The notes beneath the pieces were generated by a model. It was given only the letters and a program-made list of their open reading frames with translations. It was not told the DNA's origin and did not search any database. From assembly GCA_025056865.1 (NCBI GenBank), contig JANWVO010000007.1:1-47827 (forward strand): DNA of 47,827 bases, given 5' to 3'. Numbering within the stretch: position 1 is the stretch's first letter; every line of letters starts with the position of its first letter. Shown piece by piece: positions 17,975 to 25,789 of the stretch. The DNA is from Bryobacteraceae bacterium. GTDB taxonomy: Bacteria; Acidobacteriota; Terriglobia; Bryobacterales; Bryobacteraceae. The position numbers were made by a program, and so were the translations under genes.

Positions 17975-18622
17975 CTAACGCGTGCGCAGCCAGATGCGCC
18001 CGGCTTCGTCGGCCTCCACCAGCAGCCCCCGCACGGGCGGCTCCTGCGCCGGAGCCTGCGGAGCCTCAGCCGGTGCGGCCGCGCGCGCCTGCTGATACAG
18101 CCGTTCCACCTTGCGCACGTACTCGATCGTCTCCCGGTATGGCGGGATTCCGCCGTGGCGCATCACCGCCTGTTCGCCGGCATTGTAGGCAGCCAGCGCC
18201 AGCCGCGGATCGCCGAAACGCTCGTGCAATGCCTTCAGCAGCCGGATGCCGGCCTCGACATTCTGGCGTGGGTCGAAGCGGTCCCGCGCCCCCAGCCTCG
18301 CCGCCGTGGCTGGCATCAGTTGCATCAGCCCGGCCGCGCCTTTCGGCGAGACCGCCGCGAGGTTGTAGCCGCTCTCGGCGCGGATCACGGCCTCGGCCAG
18401 CAGCGGGTCCACCTGGTGCTCCCGCGCGGCGCGCTCCACCAGCGGGCGCACGGCGGCCTCGGGCCGCACCGGCCGGCCGTCGGGCGTCTGGTAGCGCACC
18501 ACGCGGACCAGCCGCCCCGTGCGGGGATCGGCCCGGACCGTGCTGACGGCGCGGATCTCGCCGGCGCATGCCGGCGCAAGCGCCGCCGCGGCCAGCCCGC
18601 AGGCGCAACAAAATCCGAGCAT
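17975..18622 (-). CDS. Lytic transglycosylase, SLT domain
   Basis: Secreted peptidoglycan lytic transglycosylase of 215 residues that cleaves the MurNAc-GlcNAc bond to give anhydro-muropeptides. Residues 1-20 are a signal peptide (MLGFCCACGLAAAALAPACA). The Slt70-like domain spans about 62-175, with catalytic Glu83 in IRAESGYN and the family blocks GLMQLMPATA and LALAAYNAG. An in-frame ATG at 18649 would add nine non-signal residues, but a TATAAT promoter lies between the two ATGs, so the start at 18622 is preferred. It is first of two genes with the amidase, separated by 9 bases. Confidence 0.9.
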   Translation of the reverse strand: MLGFCCACGLAAAALAPACAGEIRAVSTVRADPRTGRLVRVVRYQTPDGRPVRPEAAVRPLVERAAREHQVDPLLAEAVIRAESGYNLAAVSPKGAAGLMQLMPATAARLGARDRFDPRQNVEAGIRLLKALHERFGDPRLALAAYNAGEQAVMRHGGIPPYRETIEYVRKVERLYQQARAAAPAEAPQAPAQEPPVRGLLVEADEAGRIWLRTR

Positions 18623-18634
18623 TTTGTTTAGTAC

Positions 18635-18662
18635 ATTATACAGCCGCATGTTTGAAACACAA
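18635..18662 (-). promoter_or_regulatory. Promoter of the lytic transglycosylase-amidase operon
   Basis: On the minus strand TTGTGT (18662-18657) and a perfect TATAAT (18640-18635) are 16 bases apart. Transcription would begin near 18628, only about 6 bases before the ATG at 18622, so the mRNA would have almost no leader. The upstream ATG at 18649 would lie outside the transcript. Confidence 0.5.
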
Positions 18663-18711
18663 TGGGTTCTTCATGCCCTGCTGGCCGCGCCGGCCGCCCG
18701 GGGGCCGTTGC

Positions 18712-18717
18712 TACAAT
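18712..18717 (+). promoter_or_regulatory. -10 element of mobA, leaderless arrangement
   Basis: TACAAT matches the -10 consensus at 5 of 6 positions and ends 6 bases before the mobA ATG at 18724. The predicted transcription start is the A of the ATG. There is no Shine-Dalgarno sequence and no clear -35. Confidence 0.42.
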
Positions 18718-18723
18718 TCTCTC

Positions 18724-19284
18724 ATGGCGCGGGGCGCCTTCATCCTGACGGGCGGGCGCAGCCGCCGCATGGGGCGCGACAAGGCGCTGCTGGAATACCA
18801 GGGGCGCCCTCTGGCCGCGCACGTGGCCGCGCAGGCCGCCGCTGCCGCCGGACGCGCCTGGCTCGTGGGACCGGAAGCTCTCTACGGCCATCTCGGCTAC
18901 CCCTGCCTCGCCGAGCGTTTCGCCGGGCTCGGGCCGCTCAGCGGCATCGAAGCGGCGCTCGGCTCCGGTCTCGCCGAATGGTGCCTCGTTCTCGGCTGCG
19001 ACATGCCGGGGGCGGATGCCGCCTCGCTCCGCTTTCTCCTCGCTTTCGCCGAGCAGCACAGCGAGGACGCGGCGGTGACCGTCGGTCCGGACGGGCGCCC
19101 GGAACCGCTCTGCGCCGTCTACCACGCCCGGCTGGCCCCGCTCGCGGAGCGGCTCCTGCGGGAAGGCAGGCTGGCGGTTCATGACCTGCTCGGCTCCATC
19201 CGCTGGGCGCCTTTCCCGGCTCCGCACCCGCGGTTTGCCGCCAACATCAACACGCCCGCGGAATGGGCACAATGGAATCGTTGA
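18724..19284 (+). CDS. mobA: Molybdenum cofactor guanylyltransferase
   Basis: Cytosolic nucleotidyltransferase of 186 residues that attaches GMP to molybdopterin to form the bis-MGD cofactor of molybdo-oxidoreductases. The nucleotide-binding loop GGRSRRMGRDKALL (residues 10-23) and the metal-binding LGCDMPG block (about 98-104) are both clear. NINTPAEW near the C-terminus is also typical. Length is normal. No other moco gene or molybdoenzyme is in the window. The last 22 bases overlap the start of the ABC ATPase gene. It appears to be transcribed without a leader from the TACAAT at 18712. Confidence 0.9.
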   Translation: MARGAFILTGGRSRRMGRDKALLEYQGRPLAAHVAAQAAAAAGRAWLVGPEALYGHLGYPCLAERFAGLGPLSGIEAALGSGLAEWCLVLGCDMPGADAASLRFLLAFAEQHSEDAAVTVGPDGRPEPLCAVYHARLAPLAERLLREGRLAVHDLLGSIRWAPFPAPHPRFAANINTPAEWAQWNR

Positions 19285-20039
19285 GGGACCAATACCCGTA
19301 CTACATCGAGTTCCGCCACGTCTATAAGACGTTCGACGAGCCCGTCCTGGTCGACGTGTCCTTTCACGTCGAGGACGGAGAGACGCTGGCCATCATCGGC
19401 CGCAGCGGCGTCGGCAAGAGCGTCAGCCTGAACCACATCATGGGGTTCCTCAAGCCTGACAGCGGGCGGGTCATCGTCGCCCACCAGGACATCACCGACA
19501 TGTCCGAGGCCGAACTGCGCGAAATCCGGCGGAAAGTCACGATGGTATTCCAGAGCGGCGCCCTGTTCGATTCGCTCACCGTGGGCGAGAACGTCCTGTT
19601 CGCGCTCGAGCTCCGCGAGGACTACGACGAGGAGAACAGGCTGGACGTGATGCGCGGCCTGCTCCGCATGGTGGGCCTCGAAGACCGCGAGAACGACTAT
19701 CCTTCCGACCTCTCCACCGGCCACCGCCGCGCCGTGGCCATTGCGCGCGCGCTGGCGGCCCAGCCCGAATGCATCCTCTATGACGAGCCGACGACGATGG
19801 TGGATCCGCTGATGTCGGATCTGATGGTGAGCCTGATGCTGCGCCTCAAGGAACAGCTCCGGCTCACCAGCGTCGTCGTCACGCACGATCTCGACCTGAT
19901 GCGGCGCGTGGCTGACCGCGTCGTCGTGCTGCACGAGGGCAGGGTCATCTACATGGGCCCTGTGAGCGAAATCGAGCGTTGCAGCCATCCCCACGTGCGC
20001 GAATTCCTCGCCATGGACCGCGTCGAGCTCAGCGGCTGA
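19263..20039 (+). CDS. ABC transporter ATPase, MlaF-like
   Basis: ATP-binding protein of 258 residues, closest in pattern to MlaF-type ATPases of MCE lipid transporters. Walker A is GRSGVGKS (46-53), the Q-loop is VFQSGALFDSLTV, Walker B is ILYDEPTTMVDP and the switch histidine is in VVTHDLD. The signature motif is unusual: LSTGH instead of LSGG(Q/M), though the following RRAVAIARAL is normal. No permease or MCE protein lies nearby, so its partners must be encoded elsewhere. The ATG at 19272 is an alternative start. It overlaps mobA at the 5' end and the convergent lipoprotein gene by 11 bases at the 3' end. Confidence 0.85.
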   Translation: MGTMESLRDQYPYYIEFRHVYKTFDEPVLVDVSFHVEDGETLAIIGRSGVGKSVSLNHIMGFLKPDSGRVIVAHQDITDMSEAELREIRRKVTMVFQSGALFDSLTVGENVLFALELREDYDEENRLDVMRGLLRMVGLEDRENDYPSDLSTGHRRAVAIARALAAQPECILYDEPTTMVDPLMSDLMVSLMLRLKEQLRLTSVVVTHDLDLMRRVADRVVVLHEGRVIYMGPVSEIERCSHPHVREFLAMDRVELSG

Positions 20040-21297
20040 AGCGGTCCCGCAGGCCCCCGGCCCAGCTTCTCAGGCGCGTCAACCACGTGTCCTGCTGCGG
20101 TTGCTCCTGCGCCGCGGGCGGAGCCCCGGCGGGCGGCGGCTCCAGCCATGAGGCAGGCCGCGCCGCAGGGGTCCGCCCCACCAGGCGGGCGCGGAACGTG
20201 CCCGGCTGAATCGAGTACGCCCGCAGCACGACGTCTCCGCCTCTCTCCAGGGTCACGGCCTCGAATCCCTCGGCGCCTGTCCGTCCGCGGCGCACCCGGA
20301 TCGGGAGCCAGCCCTGCATGTTGCGCTCGAGGAAAGCGGTCTCGTAACGGTGGCGGCGCGCGTTCCAGACGAAGATCCGCAGCGAATCGAAATCGGTCCC
20401 GGCGTCTCGCTTCGACTGCGTCGCCCAAAGCCAGACGGGCTTGTCTCCATCGCGCCCGCGCACCGATCCGATCTGGAAGTAGGCGGCGATGCGGGCGCGT
20501 TCGGCGTACTGCGCCACCTCATCCGGGATCTCCATGAACAGCATCCGCGCCAGCACCCAGCCGGCGGAGCCGTCTTCCAGCCGGACCAGGGCCCACTCGT
20601 CGGCCGCCTCGGCCCGAGACCCTTCCGGGCTGCCCGCGGCGGGACGCGGCGCAGGCGCGGCGGCCGCGCCGGCAATCGATGGCCGGCTCAGCGCGAGCCA
20701 GTTTTCGGGCAGCGGAGGCGCCGGAACGGGAGCCAGTGGCGCCGCACTTTCCCTGCGCTGCCTCTTCCTGCCCGAAGCCTCGCCGCCCTTTTTCGCCGCG
20801 CCGTTCTGGATCAGGGGAGGAGGCTCGTAGGGCCGGCGCGGCACGCGTTCGTAGGCGATGACCTCGGCGTGCTGCCCGGGCCGGATCCGGCGGAAGCTTG
20901 GAGCCGAGCGGTGCGGAGCCGTGTGCACGTTGAGCTCGTCCAGCACCGAGGCCCGCCCCTGCGAGGGCGCGGCCGCTGCCCGTTCCCGGAGCCGCCGCAG
21001 CGCTTCCAGATCGCGCGCCGCAAGCAGCAGCCGCCCGTCAATCCATCCTTCGGCTCCGCCCGCCGTGCGCACTTCGTAAAAGCGGCGCCTGCGGCCCAGA
21101 ATCTCCACCCGGTCCCCGTGGCGCAGCCGGGCCACCACCCGGGAGCGCGCCGCCAGTGCTTCGCGCAGCTCGTGTTCCAGCGGGCCGATGTAGGCCTCCC
21201 CCACCGCGGGCCGGCGCTCCGGCGCGGAGGAGCAGGCTGCCAGCGCCAACGCCCACAGCAGACACAATCCCGCCGCGATCCGCTTCCGCGCCAGCAC
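20029..21297 (-). CDS. SH3-domain lipoprotein
   Basis: Lipoprotein of 422 residues with no assigned function. The GTG start at 21297 is chosen because GGGAGGAGG lies just upstream and a clean lipoprotein signal follows (ARKRIAAGLCLLWALALAAC; lipobox LAAC, Cys22). A bacterial SH3-like region spans about 50-95 (LRHGDRVEILGRR ... GGAEGWIDGRLLL). A second is interrupted by a Pro/Ala-rich insert and ends at EWALVRLEDGSAGWVLARML. The C-terminal third is unrecognised. Bacterial SH3 domains often bind cell-wall peptides, so an envelope role is likely. It follows coaD and aspartate aminotransferase in one direction, with a 44-base gap. Confidence 0.75.
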   Translation of the reverse strand: MLARKRIAAGLCLLWALALAACSSAPERRPAVGEAYIGPLEHELREALAARSRVVARLRHGDRVEILGRRRRFYEVRTAGGAEGWIDGRLLLAARDLEALRRLRERAAAAPSQGRASVLDELNVHTAPHRSAPSFRRIRPGQHAEVIAYERVPRRPYEPPPLIQNGAAKKGGEASGRKRQRRESAAPLAPVPAPPLPENWLALSRPSIAGAAAAPAPRPAAGSPEGSRAEAADEWALVRLEDGSAGWVLARMLFMEIPDEVAQYAERARIAAYFQIGSVRGRDGDKPVWLWATQSKRDAGTDFDSLRIFVWNARRHRYETAFLERNMQGWLPIRVRRGRTGAEGFEAVTLERGGDVVLRAYSIQPGTFRARLVGRTPAARPASWLEPPPAGAPPAAQEQPQQDTWLTRLRSWAGGLRDRFSR

Positions 21298-21341
21298 GTT
21301 GCCCGCCTCCTCCCAGCATAGCAACGCGGCGGCGGAACGGA

Positions 21342-22535
21342 TCAGGAAACCATTTCTTTCAGGAATTGTTCGATGCGTCCGAGGCCCTTTTCCAGATTTT
21401 CCATCGACGTCGCGTAAGAGATGCGCACGTGGTGCTCAGTGCCGAACGCCTCGCCCGGCACGACCGCCACGTGGGCCTTCTCCAGCAGCTTCTCGGCGAA
21501 TTGCATCGGCGTGTGGATGCCGTTGCGCCCCAGCGCCGCGCTGATGTTGGGATACGCGTAGAATGCTCCGCGCGGCTCGGCGCAGCGCACGCCGGGCATG
21601 CGGCGCAGCCGGTCCACGACGAAATCGCGCCGGCGCCGGTACTCGGCCAGCATCGCGTCCACCGAGCTCTGGTCGCCCAGCAGCGCCTCGATCGCGGCCT
21701 TCTGGGCGATCGATGTCGGATTCGACGTCGAGTGCGACTGAAGCTTGATGATCGCCGAGCAGACCTCCGCCGGAGCCAGCGTAAAGCCGATGCGCCAGCC
21801 GGTCATGGCGTAGGTCTTTGAAAGCGAGCCGGCCACCACCACGTGCTCCTTCATGCCGGGCACGGCGGCGATGGAGAACGGCTCGCCTTCGTAAAGGAAG
21901 CGGTAGTAGCACTCGTCGGTCATCAGCCAGATGCCGCGCCGCGCAGCCAGGTGGCCGATCTTTTCAAACTCCTCGCGCTCGATCACCGCGCCGGACGGAT
22001 TGCAGGGCGAGTTGATGATGATCAGCCGCGTGCGCGGCGTGATGGCGCGCTCCACCTGCTCCGCCGTCAGCGCGAACCCTTCCTGCTCGCTGGTTTCGAC
22101 CAGCACCGGGCGGCCGCCCGAGTAACTGACGACGTCGTAATAGGTCACCCAGTATGGCACGGGGATGATGACTTCGTCGCCCTCGTTGACCAGCACCTGG
22201 ACGGTGTTGAAAATGGCGTGCTTGCCGCCAACGCTCACCACGCACTCCGGCACCGAGTAGCTGGTGCCGAAGTCGCGCCGGTGGCGCTCGCAGACAGCCT
22301 GGCGCAGCTCCTGCACGCCAGCCATCGCCGTGTAGCGGGTGAAGTTCTCTTCCAGGGCGCGGATGGCCGCCTGCTTGATGTTGTCCGGGGTAGGGAAGTC
22401 CGGCTCGCCCACGCCGAAATCGACGACGTCGACGCCGGCGCGGCGGAGCTTTTCGGCTTCCGCCGAGACGCGCGCCGTCGAAGAGACGCTGATGGACTGG
22501 ACGCGTGCGGATAAGGATGAGACTGGTTGCAACAT
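21342..22535 (-). CDS. Aspartate (or aspartate/prephenate) aminotransferase, class I
   Basis: Cytosolic PLP enzyme of 397 residues, subgroup I-beta, that interconverts aspartate and oxaloacetate and may also use prephenate. Lys240 in SLSKTYAMTGWR binds PLP; Asn178 (SPCNPSG), Asp207 and Tyr210 (TDECYYRF) and Arg248 complete the cofactor site, and a substrate-binding arginine is near the C-terminus in VRISYATS. A longer open frame exists upstream, but the ATG at 22535 follows a GGCAGGA ribosome site and begins at the usual family position. It lies 17 bases downstream of coaD, so they are co-transcribed. Confidence 0.93.
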   Translation of the reverse strand: MLQPVSSLSARVQSISVSSTARVSAEAEKLRRAGVDVVDFGVGEPDFPTPDNIKQAAIRALEENFTRYTAMAGVQELRQAVCERHRRDFGTSYSVPECVVSVGGKHAIFNTVQVLVNEGDEVIIPVPYWVTYYDVVSYSGGRPVLVETSEQEGFALTAEQVERAITPRTRLIIINSPCNPSGAVIEREEFEKIGHLAARRGIWLMTDECYYRFLYEGEPFSIAAVPGMKEHVVVAGSLSKTYAMTGWRIGFTLAPAEVCSAIIKLQSHSTSNPTSIAQKAAIEALLGDQSSVDAMLAEYRRRRDFVVDRLRRMPGVRCAEPRGAFYAYPNISAALGRNGIHTPMQFAEKLLEKAHVAVVPGEAFGTEHHVRISYATSMENLEKGLGRIEQFLKEMVS

Positions 22536-22552
22536 TCCTGCCACTCGATGAT

Positions 22553-23086
22553 TCAGACGGGGCTTTGCCCGGTGGTCCCGCGGGCCGGAAACCTGGCCGG
22601 CAACCGCTCTTTCAGCTTCGCCTCGACCTGGGGCGGCACCAGGCCGCTGACGTCGCCGCCCAGTGCGATCACTTCCTTCACCAGCCGCGAGCTGAGGAAG
22701 GAGTAGGCTTCTCCTGCCATCATAAACATAGTTTCGATCTCCGGCGCGAGCCGCCGGTTCATCAGCGCCATCTGGAGCTCGTACTCGTAGTCGCTGATGG
22801 CGCGGATGCCGCGCAGCAGCAGGCACGCCCCCCGGCGGCGCGCATACTCCACCAGCAGCCCGTCGAAGGAATCCACCTCGACGTTGGGCATCTCGGCGGT
22901 CGCCTGCCGCAGCATCTCCACGCGCTCCTCGACGCTGAACAGCGGCTGCTTGCCCGCATTGCGGAGCACGGCCACGATCAGCCGGTCCACCAGCGGAGCG
23001 CAGCGGGAGATGAGATCCAGATGGCCGTTGGTCACCGGATCAAACGAGCCCGGATACACGGCGATGCGGAGCTTCTGTGCCGACAA
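22553..23086 (-). CDS. coaD: Phosphopantetheine adenylyltransferase
   Basis: Fourth step of coenzyme A synthesis: ATP plus 4'-phosphopantetheine gives dephospho-CoA. The 177-residue protein shows the nucleotidyltransferase motif GSFDPVTNGHLD near residue 13, LRGIRAISDYEYELQ in the middle and SSRLVKEVI towards the C-terminus. The start codon is TTG at 23086 with AAAGG seven bases upstream; no in-frame ATG fits better. A TACAAT at 23127-23122 could be the -10 element. First gene of a probable operon with aspartate aminotransferase and the SH3 lipoprotein. Confidence 0.93.
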   Translation of the reverse strand: MSAQKLRIAVYPGSFDPVTNGHLDLISRCAPLVDRLIVAVLRNAGKQPLFSVEERVEMLRQATAEMPNVEVDSFDGLLVEYARRRGACLLLRGIRAISDYEYELQMALMNRRLAPEIETMFMMAGEAYSFLSSRLVKEVIALGGDVSGLVPPQVEAKLKERLPARFPARGTTGQSPV

Positions 23087-23121
23087 GAGCGTGCCTTTCT
23101 TGATGCAGGAATGACATCTCG

Positions 23122-23127
23122 ATTGTA
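23122..23127 (-). promoter_or_regulatory. Candidate -10 element for coaD
   Basis: TACAAT on the minus strand (23127-23122) would place transcription near 23115, leaving about 30 bases of leader that include the AAAGG ribosome site before the TTG start. No -35 element is visible. Confidence 0.3.
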
Positions 23128-23184
23128 CGCCCGCGCCGCGGCCCCGCTGCGCTCCCGCCTCCTGCCTCCTGCTAGAGTGGAACG

Positions 23185-23694
23185 GTGGGCCGGAAGGACG
23201 AACTGCGGGCGCGCGTGCTCAAGGACGCGTTGGGGGCGCTGGGCTACCCGGGTTTTGTTTCGCTGTTTTCGGAAATCGAAGCCGAGCACGGCCACGACCC
23301 GGCCGTCGTGCTGATGGCGGCGCTCGCCTGCGACCGCCTTGAGGAGCCCGTCGTCGAGGCGCTGCCGTGGCTCGTGCTCCGCTTTGAGCACCTCGATTGG
23401 GATTGGCTGGTCCGTGAGGCCTGTCGCCGCGGCGTCCAGAACCGGCTCGGATTCGTCGTCGCGCTCGCCCTCCGCGCAGGGGCATCGGGCGCTGTCGACA
23501 TGGCCCGGCTGACGCGGCTCGCTTCTGTTGAAGAGGAGCTCTACGCCTGCCGCCTGCCGAAGCAGGACAGCCGCTGGCCCGCCCCGCCCGCCCGCCGCGG
23601 GCAGCCGGCGGAGGAGCGAAGCGCCGAGGCCGAACAGTGGGGGGTGTCCAGCAGCCTGCGGCCCCAGGAGCTTCGCTTCCTGGCCGGCGTGTAA
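23185..23694 (+). CDS. Hypothetical protein
   Basis: Protein of 169 residues that I do not recognise. It has no signal peptide or membrane segment. The first 115 residues look helical and globular; the C-terminal 45 are rich in Pro, Ala, Gln and Glu and probably disordered. The GTG start at 23185 has no Shine-Dalgarno, but TAGAGT (23173-23178) ends 6 bases before it, matching the leaderless pattern of other genes here. It diverges from coaD by 98 bases. Coding is supported by continuous GC-rich codon usage with G or C at third positions. Confidence 0.6.
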   Translation: MGRKDELRARVLKDALGALGYPGFVSLFSEIEAEHGHDPAVVLMAALACDRLEEPVVEALPWLVLRFEHLDWDWLVREACRRGVQNRLGFVVALALRAGASGAVDMARLTRLASVEEELYACRLPKQDSRWPAPPARRGQPAEERSAEAEQWGVSSSLRPQELRFLAGV

Positions 23695-23779
23695 AGCCGC
23701 GGCCCGCATCAGGTAAATTTGGAAGTGCCCGCGCCGCGCGGGCGTGGGATCGTCCGCTGGAAGGAGAGGGAGAATCACG

Positions 23780-24220
23780 ATGAGGATTCTGGCGCTGTTG
23801 TTCCTGAGCTTTTCCCCGGCGCTGCTGATGGGTCAGCAGCGCACGCTGATGCACTGCTTCGCATTCACCGAGATCCCGGAGGCCACCGCCGCCGACTGGG
23901 ACGCCTTCCGCAAAGCCACCGAAGAGCTGCCGTCGAAAATCGACGGGCTGCTGAAGGTCTGGCACGGGAAGCTCGCCCGCCCGCTCGGCATCCTCCAGAC
24001 CGATGGCGCTCTCGACGCCGACAACCAGAAGAAGCTGCGCGAGGGCGGCTCCGTGCCCGCGCAGGTGAAGATGGTGCGCCGCCAGTATGGCGTGTGCATG
24101 GAGTTCCGCAACGAGGAAGCGCTGAAGATCTACGCGAAGCATCCCGCGCATGACGCCTGGATGAAGGCCTACGAGAAAGTGCGCGTGCCCGGCACGACCA
24201 CGTTCGACATTCTTCCGTAG
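23780..24220 (+). CDS. Secreted Dabb-domain (stress-responsive alpha/beta barrel) protein
   Basis: Protein of 146 residues with a signal peptide (MRILALLFLSFSPALLMG). The mature part resembles a dimeric alpha/beta-barrel Dabb domain: an early His in LMHCFAFTEIP, a GLLKVWHGK turn, and the closing block AHDAWMKAYEKV then TTFDILP. The central part is longer than usual. Dabb proteins have varied or unknown roles. The ATG at 23780 follows GGAGAGGGAG, a strong ribosome site. It is convergent with the photolyase gene, 15 bases apart, where the 3' ends meet. Confidence 0.75.
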   Translation: MRILALLFLSFSPALLMGQQRTLMHCFAFTEIPEATAADWDAFRKATEELPSKIDGLLKVWHGKLARPLGILQTDGALDADNQKKLREGGSVPAQVKMVRRQYGVCMEFRNEEALKIYAKHPAHDAWMKAYEKVRVPGTTTFDILP

Positions 24221-24235
24221 GCTCGCGTTCCGGCT

Positions 24236-25600
24236 TCAGGCGCGTCTCCTGCGCGACGGCCGCTTCCGGCTGCCGTGCCGCTGGCGCACCTGCTCGGCTT
24301 CGGTGCGGGCTTCCAGCGTCCGGCGCAGCGCCCGGATGCGCGCCTGCGCCCGCCGCGCCGCCTCGCGGTGATCGACGATGGGCGCGGGGTACCGCTGCGG
24401 GTCGTCGAACTCCGGCACCCAGCGGCGGACAAACTCGCTCGCCGGGTCCTGGTCGCGCCATTGCTTGCCGGGATTGTAGACGCGCAGCGTGTTGATGCCG
24501 GTGGTTCCGCTCTGCATCTGGCACTGGCTGTAGTGGATGCCCGGCTCGTAGTCGGTGAACAGCCTTGCCAGATGCAGCGCCACCGGGCGCCAGTGCAGCC
24601 ACAGGTCGTAGGCGGCGAAGCTCACCAGCATCGCCCGCATCCGGAAGTTCAGCCAGCCGGTCTGCCGCAGCATCCGCATGCAGGCGTCCACGAACGGATA
24701 GCCCGTCCTCCCCTCGCGCCAGCGGTCGAACCACTCGTCGTTGAACTCGTTCTCGCGCAGCCCGTCGTATGCCCGCACGAAGTTCTCAAATTCGATCCGC
24801 GGCTCGTCCTCCAGCTTCTGGATGAAGTGGTCGCGCCAGTGCAGGCGCGCCACGAAAGCGGCCAGCGCCATCCGCCACGTGCCCTGCGCCGTCTGGCGGC
24901 GCCTCTCCACCGCCTGAAAGACAACCCTCGAGGAAATCGTTCCCCACGCCAGGTGCGGACTCAGCCGGGAGCAGCCCTCCTCCGCCGTCAGCGGGCTGGA
25001 CATCTCGAGATGGTAGCGTTCGCCGCGCCGCGCCAGGAAGGAGTCGAGCAGCTCATGCGCCGCGCGCTCGCCGCCCTTTTGCACTTCGATGGCGCAGTGG
25101 TCGGGCGGCAGCCCGCCCGGATCCACCCCATGCGGCAGCAGCCGCGCCGGCGGCTCGATGATGGGGCCAGACATCCGCTCCTTCCATCGGCGCGACCACC
25201 CATCACGCGACCTCAGGCCCCTCACAACGCCGTTGGACGGAAACTCGAAGAACGGGATGCCGCTGTCCCGAGCCCAGCGCCGCACCCTCCGGTCGCGCGC
25301 GTACGTCCAGCCATTGCCGGTCTCCTCATGGGCGTACACGGCCGTCACCGGCAACGAGCGCAGCACCTCGACCGCATCGCCACAACGCACCACCAGCGGC
25401 GCGCCCAGCCGCCGCAGGTTTCCGTCCAGCTCCTCCAGGCACTGCCGCGCAAAGGCCCAGTGGCGCGGGTCGTAGTCCGGACCGTTCCACAATTCGGGTT
25501 CGTAGATGAACAGCGGCAGCACCGGGCCTCGGCGGGCGGCCTCGGCCAGCGGGGCGTGGTCCAGAATCCGCAGATCCCGTTTGAACCAGACTACCTGCAT
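24236..25600 (-). CDS. Deoxyribodipyrimidine photolyase / cryptochrome family protein
   Basis: FAD-dependent blue-light protein of 454 residues. The N-terminal Rossmann domain (about 1-130) begins VVWFKRDLRILDHAPL, typical of the family and of antenna-pigment binding. The FAD domain (about 210-430) includes HWRDHFIQKLEDEP, GYPFVDACMRMLRQTGWLNF and NPGKQWRDQDP. The WLNFRMR block replaces the W-x-x-NRxR of classical CPD photolyases and marks the subgroup usually found with DUF2256. Whether it repairs DNA or senses light is not decided by the sequence. The basic C-terminal tail (RKRPSRRRR) may bind DNA. It lies 6 bases after the DUF2256 gene. Confidence 0.9.
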   Translation of the reverse strand: MQVVWFKRDLRILDHAPLAEAARRGPVLPLFIYEPELWNGPDYDPRHWAFARQCLEELDGNLRRLGAPLVVRCGDAVEVLRSLPVTAVYAHEETGNGWTYARDRRVRRWARDSGIPFFEFPSNGVVRGLRSRDGWSRRWKERMSGPIIEPPARLLPHGVDPGGLPPDHCAIEVQKGGERAAHELLDSFLARRGERYHLEMSSPLTAEEGCSRLSPHLAWGTISSRVVFQAVERRRQTAQGTWRMALAAFVARLHWRDHFIQKLEDEPRIEFENFVRAYDGLRENEFNDEWFDRWREGRTGYPFVDACMRMLRQTGWLNFRMRAMLVSFAAYDLWLHWRPVALHLARLFTDYEPGIHYSQCQMQSGTTGINTLRVYNPGKQWRDQDPASEFVRRWVPEFDDPQRYPAPIVDHREAARRAQARIRALRRTLEARTEAEQVRQRHGSRKRPSRRRRA

Positions 25601-25606
25601 CCCGTT

Positions 25607-25789
25607 TCAAACAGAACGGCGCTGTTGTGTTTGAATCCAGGCGCCTCGCGGCGTGCCCCTGCGGCAGGCGTTGCTACAGTATTTCACCTGCTCCCAGCAG
25701 CGGGCCCAGCGCCGCCGCCAGGCGAAAGGCCTCTGGCAGACCGGGCAGATCTTGGTGGGCAGCGGCGCCCTGCGCCCGCGCTTCTTCAT
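25607..25789 (-). CDS. DUF2256 zinc-ribbon protein, photolyase partner
   Basis: Small protein of 60 residues that matches DUF2256: a basic start, KICPVCQRPFAWRRRW, then VKYCSNACRR. Four cysteines (C15, C18, C38, C42) should bind one zinc. DUF2256 genes are known to sit beside cryptochrome/photolyase genes, and this one ends 6 bases before such a gene. The ATG is preceded by GGAG at 5 bases. The function is unknown; a DNA- or flavoprotein-binding accessory is plausible. Confidence 0.85.
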   Translation of the reverse strand: MKKRGRRAPLPTKICPVCQRPFAWRRRWARCWEQVKYCSNACRRGTPRGAWIQTQQRRSV

